Shown here: positions 51,533-61,076 of the stretch, one piece after another
Layout: each line of letters opens with the position of its first letter
Numbering within the stretch: the first letter of the stretch is position 1
Assembly (NCBI RefSeq): GCF_000719115.1
Contig: NZ_JOEA01000029.1
Coordinates: forward strand, 61,145 to 125,144
Direction: 5' to 3'
Length of the DNA: 64,000 nucleotides
DNA from: Lentzea albidocapillata
GTDB lineage: Bacteria > Actinomycetota > Actinomycetes > Mycobacteriales > Pseudonocardiaceae
The notes under the pieces: model-generated
Database searches by the model: none
What the model saw: only the letters and a program-made list of their open reading frames with translations
What the model was told of the DNA's origin: nothing
Position numbers and translations under genes: made by a program

Positions 51533-52957
51533 GTGTTCAAGAATTCCGACGAGGTGCTGAAGTTCATCACCGACGAGGGCGTCAAGTTCGTCGACGTGCG
51601 GTTCAGCGACCTGCCGGGCGTGATGCAGCACTTCACGCTGCCCGCCAAGGCGTTCGACGCCGACGCGATCGAAGAGGGCCTCGCCTTCGACGGCTCCTCC
51701 GTGCGTGGTTTCCAGTCCATCCACGAGTCGGACATGCTGCTGCTGCCCGACCTGTACACCGCGCGCCTCGACCCGTTCCGGATCGAGAAGACGCTGATCG
51801 TCAACTTCTTCGTGCACGACCCGTTCACGCGTGAGGCGTACAGCCGCGACCCGCGCAACATCGCGCGCAAGGCCGAGCAGTACATCACCGACTCGGGCAT
51901 CGCCGACACCGCGTACTTCGGTGCCGAGGCGGAGTTCTACATCTTCGACTCGATCCAGTTCGACACCACCGGGAACTCCTCATTCCACAAGATCGACGCG
52001 GTCTCCGGCTGGTGGAACACCGGCCGTGAGGAAGAGGGCGGCAACCTCGGCTACAAGGTCAAGTACAAGGGTGGCTACTTCCCCGTCACCCCGAACGACC
52101 ACTACGCCGACCTGCGCGACCAGATGGTCCTCAACATGGAGGCCCAGGGCTTCACGGTCGAGCGCGCGCACCACGAGGTGGGCACCGGCGGCCAGGCCGA
52201 GATCAACTACAAGTTCAACACGCTGTTGCACGCCGCGGACGACCTGATGCTGTTCAAGTACATCATCAAGAACACCGCGTGGCAGGCAGGCAAGACCGTC
52301 ACCTTCATGCCGAAGCCGCTGTTCGGCGACAACGGCTCGGGCATGCACACGCACCAGTCGCTGTGGAAGGACGGCACGCCGCTGTTCCACGACGAGAGCG
52401 GCTACGCGGGTCTCTCCGACACCGCCCGCCACTACATCGGCGGCATTCTGCACCACGCGCCGTCGCTGCTGGCCTTCACCAACCCGACGGTGAACTCCTA
52501 CCACCGCCTGGTCCCGGGCTACGAGGCCCCGGTCTCGCTGGTCTACTCCCAGCGCAACCGCTCGGCGTGCGTCCGCATCCCGATCACGGGCAACAACCCG
52601 AAGGCCAAGCGCATCGAGTTCCGCTGCCCCGACTCCTCGGGCAACCCGTACCTCGCCTTCTCGGCGATGGTCATGGCGGGCCTCGACGGCGTGAAGAACA
52701 AGATGGAGCCGCCGGCCCCGATCGACAAGGACCTCTACGAGCTCCCGCCCGAGGAGGCCCGCGACGTCAAGCAGGTCCCCGCGACGCTGGACGCCGTGCT
52801 CGACAACCTCGAGGCGGACCACGAGTTCCTGCTCGAGGGCGGCGTGTTCACGCCGGACGTGATCGACACCTGGATCTCGTACAAGCGCTCCGAAGAGATC
52901 GACCCGCTGCGTCTGCGCCCGAACCCCTACGAGTTCGCGCTCTACTACGACGTGTGA
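51533..52957 (+). CDS. glnA: Glutamine synthetase type I
   Basis: 474 residues from the GTG at 51533 (AAGGAG upstream), the family length; the frame opens 26 codons earlier without a ribosome site. Signatures are [47 protein letters not shown] and the adenylylation tyrosine Y402 in [10 protein letters not shown]. It makes glutamine from glutamate and ammonia, and is controlled by the GlnE adenylyltransferase encoded at 55960-58860. Confidence 0.97.
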   Translation: MFKNSDEVLKFITDEGVKFVDVRFSDLPGVMQHFTLPAKAFDADAIEEGLAFDGSSVRGFQSIHESDMLLLPDLYTARLDPFRIEKTLIVNFFVHDPFTREAYSRDPRNIARKAEQYITDSGIADTAYFGAEAEFYIFDSIQFDTTGNSSFHKIDAVSGWWNTGREEEGGNLGYKVKYKGGYFPVTPNDHYADLRDQMVLNMEAQGFTVERAHHEVGTGGQAEINYKFNTLLHAADDLMLFKYIIKNTAWQAGKTVTFMPKPLFGDNGSGMHTHQSLWKDGTPLFHDESGYAGLSDTARHYIGGILHHAPSLLAFTNPTVNSYHRLVPGYEAPVSLVYSQRNRSACVRIPITGNNPKAKRIEFRCPDSSGNPYLAFSAMVMAGLDGVKNKMEPPAPIDKDLYELPPEEARDVKQVPATLDAVLDNLEADHEFLLEGGVFTPDVIDTWISYKRSEEIDPLRLRPNPYEFALYYDV

Positions 52958-52975
52958 TCGGTTGAGCTTTGCGTC

Positions 52976-53009
52976 GAAGGCCCGGCGGGTTCGTTCCCGC
53001 CGGGCCTTC
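52976..53009. terminator. Terminator of glnA
   Basis: GAAGGCCCGGCGGG (52976-52989) pairs with CCCGCCGGGCCTTC (52996-53009), a 14-bp stem with loop TTCGTT. Shared with the convergent small gene. Confidence 0.92.
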
Positions 53010-53016
53010 GGCCGTT

Positions 53017-53265
53017 CTAAGTGCCCAGCAGGGTCACGGTCGACGACGACCCGCTGACCCGGACGTTGGAGACGAGGACGTCGGCCTCACCGCCGGTCGG
53101 CAGCTTGATCCGGGCCTCACCGCCGGTGAGGGCCCCGGCGGCCGTGCCGGCACCGGACAGCTGCCAGACGCCGTCGTTGACGGTCTCGATCAGATCGACC
53201 CGGTCCATCACGACCGCGTTGCCGTCCGCGTAGATGAGCCGGGCCGGCCCTGAGTAGCTGAACAT
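53017..53265 (-). CDS. Small hypothetical beta-rich protein
   Basis: 82 residues. GGGGAG lies before the ATG. The protein is soluble and predicted all-beta (MDRVDLIETVNDGVWQLSG, ADVLVSNVRVSG). No family recognised. Placed between the glnA terminator and the NADAR gene, both flanks on the same strand as itself except glnA. Confidence 0.7.
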   Translation of the reverse strand: MFSYSGPARLIYADGNAVVMDRVDLIETVNDGVWQLSGAGTAAGALTGGEARIKLPTGGEADVLVSNVRVSGSSSTVTLLGT

Positions 53266-53348
53266 CAGTTCTCCCCTGCCGGATCTCCCTGACGCCTGAA
53301 CACACGTGCGGGACGACCGCGGGGTTCACTTGATGATCCGAAAAGGAC

Positions 53349-53846
53349 TCACGCCGCGAGCCGGGAGCGGACCTCCATCAGGGCCTCGCCGAGCAGGTTG
53401 AGTCCCAGCCACTGGGCGGGATCGGCGGCACGCGGGTCGGATTCGACGAGGCCGATGCCCCACACGCGGTCCTGCGGGCTGGCCTCGACGAGAACGCGGG
53501 AACCCGTGCCCAGCAAGTAAGAACGCAGTGCGGGGTCCTGGCCGAACTTCGCCAGGTTGCCCTCGACGACGATCTCCAGCCGCGCGGATACCCACTCGGC
53601 GTCGGAAAAGCCCTCAACCTCACGGCCGAGCGCCTTGGCCTCGGCCGGTGTGCGGGCGGCGAGCACGCGTGCGGCCACGGTGGCATCGCCGAAGAGCAAC
53701 GCCTTGCGCCACATCATGTAGTGCTCGGCCGACGGGAAATCCTGCCCGTCGGCGGAGAAGGAGCACGGCCACCACTGCGACAGGCATCCCTTGCCGATGC
53801 CGCCGTCACGTTCGGGCTGGTGTCCCCAGAAGAACAAGTACTTCAC
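53349..53846 (-). CDS. NADAR-family protein (YbiA-like)
   Basis: 165 residues, GTG start. NADAR domain motifs are LFFWGHQPERDG, LSQWWPCSFSADGQDFPSAEHYMMWRKALLFGD and NPxLR-like QDPALRSYLLGTG. The family hydrolyses N-glycosidic bonds in riboflavin-pathway intermediates or ADP-ribose-linked substrates. Which one applies here is not readable. Confidence 0.9.
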   Translation of the reverse strand: MKYLFFWGHQPERDGGIGKGCLSQWWPCSFSADGQDFPSAEHYMMWRKALLFGDATVAARVLAARTPAEAKALGREVEGFSDAEWVSARLEIVVEGNLAKFGQDPALRSYLLGTGSRVLVEASPQDRVWGIGLVESDPRAADPAQWLGLNLLGEALMEVRSRLAA

Positions 53847-53861
53847 AGGGCGACAGGTTAG

Positions 53862-54026
53862 CTACCTATCGCGTGATTCCCCGGGGTTTTCGCCTGGCTC
53901 CGGCATCTCCGGCTCGCGCCACGTCTCGGACCGTGTCGGGCCGTTGGCGCGCAGCTCGTTCTCGACCTCCTTCTTCAGGTGGTCGTCCTTCACGAAGCCG
54001 TGCTGGTCACTTTCGCGTTGGGTCAT
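53862..54026 (-). CDS. Small conserved acidic protein
   Basis: 54 residues, ATG at 54026: TQRESDQHGFVKDDHLKKEV, then WREPEMPEPG-rich tail. This is a common unannotated actinobacterial small protein with the DxHGxxxDDxLKKEV start. Charged, no membrane part. It lies 16 bases from the NADAR gene, on the same strand, and could be co-transcribed. Function unknown. Confidence 0.72.
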   Translation of the reverse strand: MTQRESDQHGFVKDDHLKKEVENELRANGPTRSETWREPEMPEPGENPGESRDR

Positions 54027-54056
54027 GCATCAGGCGTACCCGGTGCCGCCGGGAAA

Positions 54057-54632
54057 TCACTTCGGCAGCGGGATTCCGGCGATCGAGATCGCGGCGCCCG
54101 TCGGGGCGAACTGGCCGGAGATCGACGAGAACGTCAGGGTGAGCGAGTTCACGCCCGTGCCGAGCTTCTCGTCGAGCACGACGGTGCCCGAGGTGGTGGT
54201 GCCCTGGGTGACGAGGCCGTCCCACTTGCTGCTCGACGCCGCGTAGGTGCGGTTCAGATCGTCCACGACGGCGATGCCGACCACGGGGAGGGTCATCCTG
54301 GCCCGGGAGGCGTTCGTGGCCGTCACGAAGAGCTTCACCCGGCCGTTCGCGGCTTCCACGCGGGTGACCTCCACGGTCAGCATGCCGCGCTGCTGCTTGA
54401 AGGAGCCCGTCCCGACCTTCACTTCCGCTGACGGCTCGGTCGTTTCCAGTGCGCCATCAGGGGTTTCAAAACCGTTCGACGTGGTCGTCGTGGCGGTGAC
54501 GTTGGGCTGCGCGGCGGAGTTGTTGCCGCTCAGTGCATACTCGATCACACCGAGTAGTGCGAGCACACCGGCAGCCACGCCCGCGATGGCGATCACGGTC
54601 TTTCCTCGGCGCGTGACCCTGCGATGCTGCAT
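54057..54632 (-). CDS. Membrane-anchored DUF4352-like protein
   Basis: 191 residues from the ATG at 54632 (GAGGAAG upstream). A basic N-terminus, one transmembrane helix (about 12-33) and a Ser/Thr-rich linker are followed by a beta-sandwich domain (FKQQRGMLTVEVTRVEA, GRVKLFVTATNASRARMTLPVVGIAVVDD) like the telokin/DUF4352 fold. Extracytoplasmic. Function unknown. Confidence 0.75.
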   Translation of the reverse strand: MQHRRVTRRGKTVIAIAGVAAGVLALLGVIEYALSGNNSAAQPNVTATTTTSNGFETPDGALETTEPSAEVKVGTGSFKQQRGMLTVEVTRVEAANGRVKLFVTATNASRARMTLPVVGIAVVDDLNRTYAASSSKWDGLVTQGTTTSGTVVLDEKLGTGVNSLTLTFSSISGQFAPTGAAISIAGIPLPK

Positions 54633-54730
54633 GACTTCCTCTGCTAGACCCCCGGCGAACCACAGCTCCCCCCTGAGCGCGCCCAGTCTCATCTCGATTG
54701 GGTGAAACGTCAATGCGCTAGGGTCCGCGC

Positions 54731-54964
54731 GTGTCCCAAGATGTCGCCGAATTCACGGCTCCGCAGCTGCTCACCACCCACATCTTCGACTCGGCACCCG
54801 ATGCGCTCGAAGCGGTTCAGGCCGCTGACGTACTCGACCTCGGTGTCCGTGTCTACAACCGGCTCGTGCCCGACGCCGACGACGCGGAAGCGTTGGAGGA
54901 GGAGTGGGTGGTCGAGGTCTACACCAGCGCTCCGGCGGTGGACCCCGATTCCGACGAGGACTGA
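54731..54964 (+). CDS. Small acidic conserved protein
   Basis: 77 residues, GTG start: SQDVAEFTAPQLLTTHIFDS and EWVVEVYTSAPAVDPDSDED. Strongly acidic, no recognised domain, but a recurrent actinobacterial small protein. Divergent from the membrane protein upstream; convergent with the oxidoreductase gene 66 bases downstream. Confidence 0.68.
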   Translation: MSQDVAEFTAPQLLTTHIFDSAPDALEAVQAADVLDLGVRVYNRLVPDADDAEALEEEWVVEVYTSAPAVDPDSDED

Positions 54965-55030
54965 GCAGGTCCAGAACTGGGGGGCACACCGCGAGGTGTG
55001 CCCCCGAACCTGAAGAAATACCTGAAGATC

Positions 55031-55963
55031 TCAGACGGTCAGTACAATTTTTCCTCGCACATGGCCACCTTCGAGCAACCTGTGCGCCTTCACGGCCTCT
55101 GCCAACGGAAAAGTCTGCTGCACCTCGACGCGCAGCCTCCCGGCCGCGACCAGGTCCACCAGCCACTGCGTCTGCCCGGCGTCCGGCCGCGCCCAGGTGT
55201 TGACCACGCCGTTCTCCAGCGCCCTCGCTCCATCCACAATGGACGTCATCCGCGCCCGGTCGCGCACCAGCTGCAACGACTGGTCGAACGAGAGCCCGCC
55301 CACGTTGTCGACCACCGCGTCGACCAGGCCGTCACCGCCGACGAGCTCCGCGACCGTGTCGACCAGCGCGTCACCGTAGGCGACCGGTTCGGCCCCGAGC
55401 GACCGCACGAACTCGTGGTTGCGCGGCGACGCGGTACCGATCACCCGCGCAGCCCCCAGTTCACGCGCGATCTGCACCTGGAGGTGGCCGACGCCACCGG
55501 CGGCCGCGTGCACCAGGACGACGTCACCGGGACCGGTGCCGACGGCCTTCAACGACTGCAGCGCCGTCAGTCCTGCCAGCGGCAACGCACCCGCGGTCAC
55601 GAAGTCCACGGTGGACGGTTTGCGCGCGATCATCCGGTCCGGCACCGAGACCGACTCGGCGCAGGTGCCGAACTGGACGTGGTCCTTGCGCGCATACGCG
55701 AGCACCTCGTCGCCCGGTTTCCAGTCGTACACGCCGACGCCGACCGCCCGCACGACGCCCGCCACGTCCCAGCCTGGGATCAACGGCAGGTGGTGCGGCA
55801 GCAGTCCCTGCAGGTACCCGGCTCTGATCTTGCAGTCCACCGGGTTCACCCCGGCCGCGCGCACGTCCACCAGCACGTGATCAGGCCCGATCAGCGGGTC
55901 GGGCAGTTCCTGCAACGACATGACGTCGGCATCGCCGAACCGGGTGTACGCGATCGCTTTCAC
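55031..55963 (-). CDS. Zinc-type alcohol dehydrogenase / quinone oxidoreductase
   Basis: 310 residues, MDR superfamily. The GroES-like domain is AAGVNPVDCKIRAGYL, and the NADPH-binding domain has VLVHAAAGGVGHLQVQIARELGA. Zinc ligands are absent, so it is the quinone-oxidoreductase type reducing enones or quinones with NADPH. It overlaps glnE by 4 bases, so the two are translated together, which is unusual for an unrelated enzyme. Confidence 0.92.
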   Translation of the reverse strand: MKAIAYTRFGDADVMSLQELPDPLIGPDHVLVDVRAAGVNPVDCKIRAGYLQGLLPHHLPLIPGWDVAGVVRAVGVGVYDWKPGDEVLAYARKDHVQFGTCAESVSVPDRMIARKPSTVDFVTAGALPLAGLTALQSLKAVGTGPGDVVLVHAAAGGVGHLQVQIARELGAARVIGTASPRNHEFVRSLGAEPVAYGDALVDTVAELVGGDGLVDAVVDNVGGLSFDQSLQLVRDRARMTSIVDGARALENGVVNTWARPDAGQTQWLVDLVAAGRLRVEVQQTFPLAEAVKAHRLLEGGHVRGKIVLTV

Positions 55964-58860
55964 GGTTTCTCACCGTAGAAGACACGCTCGGCCACCGCAC
56001 GTGCACGACGAGTGGTCCTGCGATATTCCTCCAGGAACTCGCCCGGATCACCACCGGGCTCGTGCCCCATCACCGACGCGACCGCGACCAGATCGCGCCC
56101 GGACGTCGGCAGTTGGTCAGACGCCTTGCCCCGGACCAGCGTCACGGCGTTGCGCGCCTGCGTCGCGAGGTTCCACGCGGTGGTCAGCGCGGCAGCGTCC
56201 TCGGCGGCGAGCAGGCCGGCGTCGACAGCGGCCGCCATCGCGGCCATTGTGGACGGTGTGCGCAGGCCGGGCACCGCGCCGGAATGCTGCAGCTGCAACA
56301 ACTGCACGGTCCATTCCACGTCCGCGAGCCCGCCGCGCCCGAGCTTGGTGTGCGTGCTCGGATCGGCGCCCCGTGGCAGCCGTTCCGCGTCGACCCGTGC
56401 CTTGATCCGCCGGATCTCCCGCACGGACGCCGCGTCCAGCCCGGCGGCCGGATACCGCAGCGGCTCGATCAGCTCCTCGAACTCGGCCCCCAGCGCGGCG
56501 TCGCCCGCGATGAACCGGGCTCGCAGCAGCGCCTGCTTCTCCCAGATCTCGACCCACTGCCGGTAGTACGCGCGGTAGGAGTCCAGCGTCCGCACCAACG
56601 GTCCCTGCCTGCCTTCCGGCCGCAGGTCCGCGTCGACCTGCAACGGCGGGTCCTGCGACGGTGCGCCGAGCAGCCGCCGGATCTTCTCCACGACCCCGCT
56701 CGCCCACTTCACCGCCTCGGCGTCGGACACGCCCTCGTGCGGCCGGCACACGAACAACACGTCCGCGTCCGAGCCGTACCCGAGCTCATGCCCGCCGAGC
56801 CGGCCCATCCCGATCACGGACAGCGCGGCCACGGACTCGCCGGACGCACGCACCGCGGCGTCGAGCGCACTCTGCAACACCGAACCCCACACCTCGGACA
56901 GCGAGGCGCACACCGTCTCCAACGGCATGAACCCCAACAGGTCCGCGGCGGCGATCCGCAACATCTCGTGACGCCGCAACGATCGTGCGGCCGCGATCGC
57001 CCGCGCCGCGTCGCCGTACCGGGAAACGGCGCTGCGCAGGGGTTTCCCGATCGTGTGCGGGTCACCGCCGACCAACGCCTCGGTGTCCGCGAGCAGCCGC
57101 AACACTTCCGGCGCGCGCACCAGCAGGTCCGGCACGAGGCGCGAGGTGCCCAGCAGCGCCGCGAGCCGTTGGACGACCGCGCCCTCGTCACGCAGAAGTC
57201 TCAGGTACCAAGGGGTTTCCGCGAGCGCCTCGGACACCTTCCGGTACGCGAGCAGCCCGCCGTCGGCGTCGGGCGTGCCGGCGAAGAGGTCGAGCAGCAC
57301 CGGCAACAGGGCGCCCTGGATGCGGGCCCGCCGCGACATCCCGTGCGTCAACGCCTGGATGTGCCGCAACGCGCCATCCGGCGACGTGTAGCCCAACGCC
57401 GCCAGCCGCGCCACGGCCTCCTTGGTGGTGAGCCGCAGCGCCTCGGTCGGCACGCCCGCCACGGACTGCAGCAGCGGCCGGTAGAACAGCTTCTCGTGCA
57501 GCCGCCGGACCTGGTTGGCGTGCTTGCGGAACTCCGCGAGCAGCACCTGCCCCTCGGACCTCCGCCCGTCCGCGGCGAGCCCCACCGAACGCGCCAGCCA
57601 TCGCAACGCCGTCACGTCGTCGTCGGCCGGGAACAGGTGCGTGCGCAGTAAACGCTGCAACTGCAGCCGGTGCTCCAACGTGCGCAGGAACCGGTAAGAG
57701 CGCCCGAACTCCGCAGCGTCCTCGCGCCCGACGTATCCACCCTGGCCCAACGCGGCCAGCGCGGCCGTCGTCGCCTGGATGCGCAGGTCCTCGTCGGAGC
57801 GCCCGTGCACGAGCTGCAGCAGCTGCACCGCGAACTCGACGTCGCGCAGACCACCGCGGCCGAGCTTCAGTTCGCGGTCGGCGAGCCCGGTCGGCACGTG
57901 GTCCTCGACCCGGCGCCGCATGGCCTGCACGTCCTCGACGAAGTTCTCGCGCTCGGCCGCCGTCCACACGCAGGGCCGCACGACGTCGAGGTACGCCTGC
58001 CCCAGCTCGGCGTCACCGGCGACCGGCCGTGCCTTCAACAGCGCCTGGAACTCCCAGGTCCGCGCCCATTTCTTGTAGTACGACGCGTGCCCTTCCAACG
58101 TGCGGACCAGCGCACCCGCCTTGCCCTCCGGCCGCAGCGCCGCGTCGACCTCGAAGCACGACTGGCCGGCGATCTGCATCATCGTGCCGGCCAGCCGCGT
58201 CGCCACGCCCAGATCGCCCTCGGCGACGAACACGACGTCGACGTCGCTCACGTAGTTCAGCTCGTTCGCGCCGCACTTGCCCATCGCGATCACGGCGAGC
58301 CGGCAGCGGTCCGCGCCGTTCACCCGCTCCGCGGCGAGCTTCAACGACGCACTCAGCGCCGACACGGCCAAATCGGACAGTTGCGCCGCCACCGTGTCGT
58401 ACGGGACGAACACCAACTCGGGCTCAACGACGTGCGCAAGGTCGTTGGCGGCAACGAGCAGCAGCTTCGCCCGGTACTCCGTGCGCAGCACGGCGCCGTC
58501 CGCCAGTTCCAGCGACACGTCGACCTCGTCGGTCAGCGAACGCCACCGGCCGGGGTTCGCCACGAGGAAGTCCGACAGCGCGGTGGACGAGCCGAGCACG
58601 GCGAGCAGACGCCCGCGCACCACGACGTCCTTGTGCAGCGCGGCCGACAGGGCGTCCCAGTCGACGACGGCTTGGAGGCGCTCCAAGCCACGCAACGCCA
58701 GGTCCGGATCGGGGCAGCGGGACAGCGCGGACAGCACCGCCTCGGAGCCCTCGGTGGGCCGGCGGTCGGCCCACAGGCCGAGTCCGCGCAGCACTTCCTC
58801 GCTGCGCGGCTCGGTGAGCCCGAATCGTGCCGGCGACGCGTGGCGCACTGGTTCGCTCAT
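55960..58860 (-). CDS. glnE: Glutamine synthetase adenylyltransferase / adenylyl-removing enzyme
   Basis: 966 residues with two nucleotidyltransferase halves, each with its active-site motif: NELNYVSDVDVVF (N-terminal, adenylyl-removing) and HELGYGSDADVLF (C-terminal, adenylylating). The intervening and C-terminal helical domains match GlnE. It modifies Y402 of GlnA, encoded 3 kb away. It forms an operon with the phosphate transporter and a small membrane protein upstream and the oxidoreductase downstream. Confidence 0.97.
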   Translation of the reverse strand: MSEPVRHASPARFGLTEPRSEEVLRGLGLWADRRPTEGSEAVLSALSRCPDPDLALRGLERLQAVVDWDALSAALHKDVVVRGRLLAVLGSSTALSDFLVANPGRWRSLTDEVDVSLELADGAVLRTEYRAKLLLVAANDLAHVVEPELVFVPYDTVAAQLSDLAVSALSASLKLAAERVNGADRCRLAVIAMGKCGANELNYVSDVDVVFVAEGDLGVATRLAGTMMQIAGQSCFEVDAALRPEGKAGALVRTLEGHASYYKKWARTWEFQALLKARPVAGDAELGQAYLDVVRPCVWTAAERENFVEDVQAMRRRVEDHVPTGLADRELKLGRGGLRDVEFAVQLLQLVHGRSDEDLRIQATTAALAALGQGGYVGREDAAEFGRSYRFLRTLEHRLQLQRLLRTHLFPADDDVTALRWLARSVGLAADGRRSEGQVLLAEFRKHANQVRRLHEKLFYRPLLQSVAGVPTEALRLTTKEAVARLAALGYTSPDGALRHIQALTHGMSRRARIQGALLPVLLDLFAGTPDADGGLLAYRKVSEALAETPWYLRLLRDEGAVVQRLAALLGTSRLVPDLLVRAPEVLRLLADTEALVGGDPHTIGKPLRSAVSRYGDAARAIAAARSLRRHEMLRIAAADLLGFMPLETVCASLSEVWGSVLQSALDAAVRASGESVAALSVIGMGRLGGHELGYGSDADVLFVCRPHEGVSDAEAVKWASGVVEKIRRLLGAPSQDPPLQVDADLRPEGRQGPLVRTLDSYRAYYRQWVEIWEKQALLRARFIAGDAALGAEFEELIEPLRYPAAGLDAASVREIRRIKARVDAERLPRGADPSTHTKLGRGGLADVEWTVQLLQLQHSGAVPGLRTPSTMAAMAAAVDAGLLAAEDAAALTTAWNLATQARNAVTLVRGKASDQLPTSGRDLVAVASVMGHEPGGDPGEFLEEYRRTTRRARAVAERVFYGEKP

Positions 58861-58893
58861 CGTGAGCCAACCCTAATGCGTGCGTTCACACGG

Positions 58894-59079
58894 TCAGAAG
58901 ACGATCAGTGAGAGTCCGTAGAGCACGACCGCCACACAACCGGCGAAGCTCGCGTACGCGGGCACCTTCTTGTCACCCGAAAGTGCGCGGATGCCGACCA
59001 CGAACAACGTCACGACCACGACCGTGGCCAGCAGCGTGGCGCCGAAGACCTGGAGCAGCGCCGTCCAGTCGACCTTCAT
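58894..59079 (-). CDS. Small two-helix membrane protein
   Basis: 61 residues, ATG at 59079 overlapping the transporter stop by 4 bases. Two transmembrane helices (about 8-28 and 42-60) with a short polar loop (SGDKKVPAY). Translational coupling to PitA suggests a subunit or modulator of the phosphate transporter, as in other actinobacteria where a small gene follows pit. Confidence 0.82.
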   Translation of the reverse strand: MKVDWTALLQVFGATLLATVVVVTLFVVGIRALSGDKKVPAYASFAGCVAVVLYGLSLIVF

Positions 59080-60209
59080 GCCGCCACCTTGTGCAGTTCG
59101 GCCTGGGCCGCGACCTCGTCGACGATGTGCTCCGGCTTGACCGGCTCGCGCCGCGCCAGGATCCAGATGCCCAGCGACACCGCGATTCCGATGGTGGCGA
59201 CGCCGATGATGCCGACGCTGCCGGTCGACGCCCACTTGCCCGCGAGGGCTCCGACGAGGCCGGCGGCGGGCAGCGTGAACAGCCAGCCGGCTGCCATCTT
59301 GCCCATGGTGCCCCAGTTGACACCGCGGCGGTCGCGGCCGAGGCCGGAACCCATGATGCCGCCGGACGCGACGTGCGTCGTGGACAGCGCGAAGCCGAGG
59401 TGCGACGACGCGAGGATCGCCGTGGCCGTCGAGGTCTGCGCCGCGAAGCCCTGCGCGGGCTCGATGGTCGTCAGGCCGCGGCCCATCGTGTGCGTGATGC
59501 GCCAGCCGCCGAGGTACGTGCCCGCCGCGATCGCGAGACCGGCGCTGACGATCACCCAGGTGGGCGGGCCGGAGCCGGGGGCGAGCGAACCGGACGTGAT
59601 CAGCGCGAGCGTGATGATGCCCATCGTCTTCTGCGCGTCGTTCGTGCCGTGCGCGAGAGAGACGAGCGAGGCGGACGCGACCTGGCCGACCTTGAAGCCG
59701 GTGTGCGCGACGCGCGGGTCCGCCGCCTTCTTGAGCCGGTAGACGACGATCGTGGCGATGGCCGCGACCAGACCGGCGACCAGCGGCGCGACGATCGCGG
59801 GCACCAGGACCTTGTCGACGACCTTGGCGAAGTGGATGGCGTCCACACCGGACGCGACCCACGCCGCACCGATCAGGCCGCCGAACAACGCGTGCGACGA
59901 ACTCGACGGCAGGCCGATGTACCAGGTGACGAGGTTCCACATGATCGCGCCGACCAGCCCGCCGAAGATGATGGCGGGCGTGATCTGCGCGTCGTCGACG
60001 ATGCCGCCGGAGATGGTCTTGGCGACCTCAACGGACAGGAAGGCGCCTACGAGGTTGAGAACCGCCGACAGCGCGACCGCCGTGCGGGGCTTCAACGCAC
60101 CCGTGGCGATGGAGGTGGCCATGGCGTTGGCCGTGTCGTGGAACCCGTTGGTGAAGTCGAAGATGAGAGCAGTGATGACGACGATGATCACTACAAGAGC
60201 GGGATCCAC
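59076..60209 (-). CDS. pitA: Inorganic phosphate transporter, PiT family
   Basis: 377 residues with about ten transmembrane helices. The PiT signature is FDFTNGFHDTANAMATSIATGA near the N-terminus, repeated as SLAHGTNDAQKTMGIITL in the second half. Low-affinity uptake of phosphate (or metal phosphate) with protons. First gene of the pitA, small membrane protein, glnE, oxidoreductase cluster. The gap to the gene upstream is 86 bases. Confidence 0.95.
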   Translation of the reverse strand: MDPALVVIIVVITALIFDFTNGFHDTANAMATSIATGALKPRTAVALSAVLNLVGAFLSVEVAKTISGGIVDDAQITPAIIFGGLVGAIMWNLVTWYIGLPSSSSHALFGGLIGAAWVASGVDAIHFAKVVDKVLVPAIVAPLVAGLVAAIATIVVYRLKKAADPRVAHTGFKVGQVASASLVSLAHGTNDAQKTMGIITLALITSGSLAPGSGPPTWVIVSAGLAIAAGTYLGGWRITHTMGRGLTTIEPAQGFAAQTSTATAILASSHLGFALSTTHVASGGIMGSGLGRDRRGVNWGTMGKMAAGWLFTLPAAGLVGALAGKWASTGSVGIIGVATIGIAVSLGIWILARREPVKPEHIVDEVAAQAELHKVAA

Positions 60210-60295
60210 AGTGATCCTCCGGCTGGATCGAACAAGCTGTCCAGGAGATTACGGTACCGCCAACGGAGGATGTCTTAAAACCTACGAAAGTAACG

Positions 60296-61051
60296 TCACA
60301 CCAACGGAAGTCGTGTGGCCGAACCCAGTGCGGGCAGCAGTTCTCCCCGAACGAGTTTCGCGAATCTGCCGACGAACGGCTGCCACACCTCTTCGAAGTC
60401 GCGGTGCGCCTGTTCGAGGAACTCCTGGTCGAAGTGGTGAGCTCGCGCACAGGAAGCCGAATCAGGATCCTTGGCCGCCCAGTTCAGGACGATTTCCGGC
60501 GTCGTCTCGATGTGGAACTGAAGGCCGTAAGCGCTCTCCCCGACCCGAAACGCCTGATTCGGATATTTCGGGGACGCCGCGAGGTGCTCGGCGCCGGGCG
60601 GCAGCAGGTGCACCTCGTCGTTGTGGAACTGCAGCACGTCCGGCGTGAACGGCAGGTCCGCGAACAGCGGGTCGCCGGCCGCGGCGTCGCGCTTCGCCAC
60701 CAGCAGCACGCCGACCTCCGGGCCCTGCGGACCCTTGCGGACCTGGCCACCGGTGGCGGCCGCGAGCAGCTGCGCGCCGAGGCAGATCGCGAGGGTGGGC
60801 AGCCGCTTCGACACGGCGCTCGACAGCAACCGGCGGGCGTCCGCGAGCCACGGGTGGTCGAGGTCGTCGAGCGCGCCCATCTCACCGCCGAGACAGATGA
60901 CGCCCTGGTAGCCGTCGAGGTTCTGCGGCGCGGGCTCGTCCTTGAGAGCCACGAGGTCGATGGCGATGCCTTCGGCCTCGAGCCAGTCCCCGAGCTTGGC
61001 CAGCGGGTCCGACTGCGAGGGTTGCAGGACGAGCAGGCGTGGTGCGTTCAC
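60296..61051 (-). CDS. Class I glutamine amidotransferase-like protein
   Basis: 251 residues from the GTG at 61051. The nucleophile elbow is LAICLGAQLLAAATGG (Cys), and the catalytic His and Glu are in YGLQFHIETTPEIV. Stand-alone amidotransferase of the GMP-synthase-like/YLR126C group, acting on glutamine or related gamma-glutamyl compounds. Acceptor enzyme not identified. Confidence 0.9.
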   Translation of the reverse strand: MNAPRLLVLQPSQSDPLAKLGDWLEAEGIAIDLVALKDEPAPQNLDGYQGVICLGGEMGALDDLDHPWLADARRLLSSAVSKRLPTLAICLGAQLLAAATGGQVRKGPQGPEVGVLLVAKRDAAAGDPLFADLPFTPDVLQFHNDEVHLLPPGAEHLAASPKYPNQAFRVGESAYGLQFHIETTPEIVLNWAAKDPDSASCARAHHFDQEFLEQAHRDFEEVWQPFVGRFAKLVRGELLPALGSATRLPLV

Positions 61052-61076
61052 ACGACCGAGCCTAGGTGGGGTGAGG

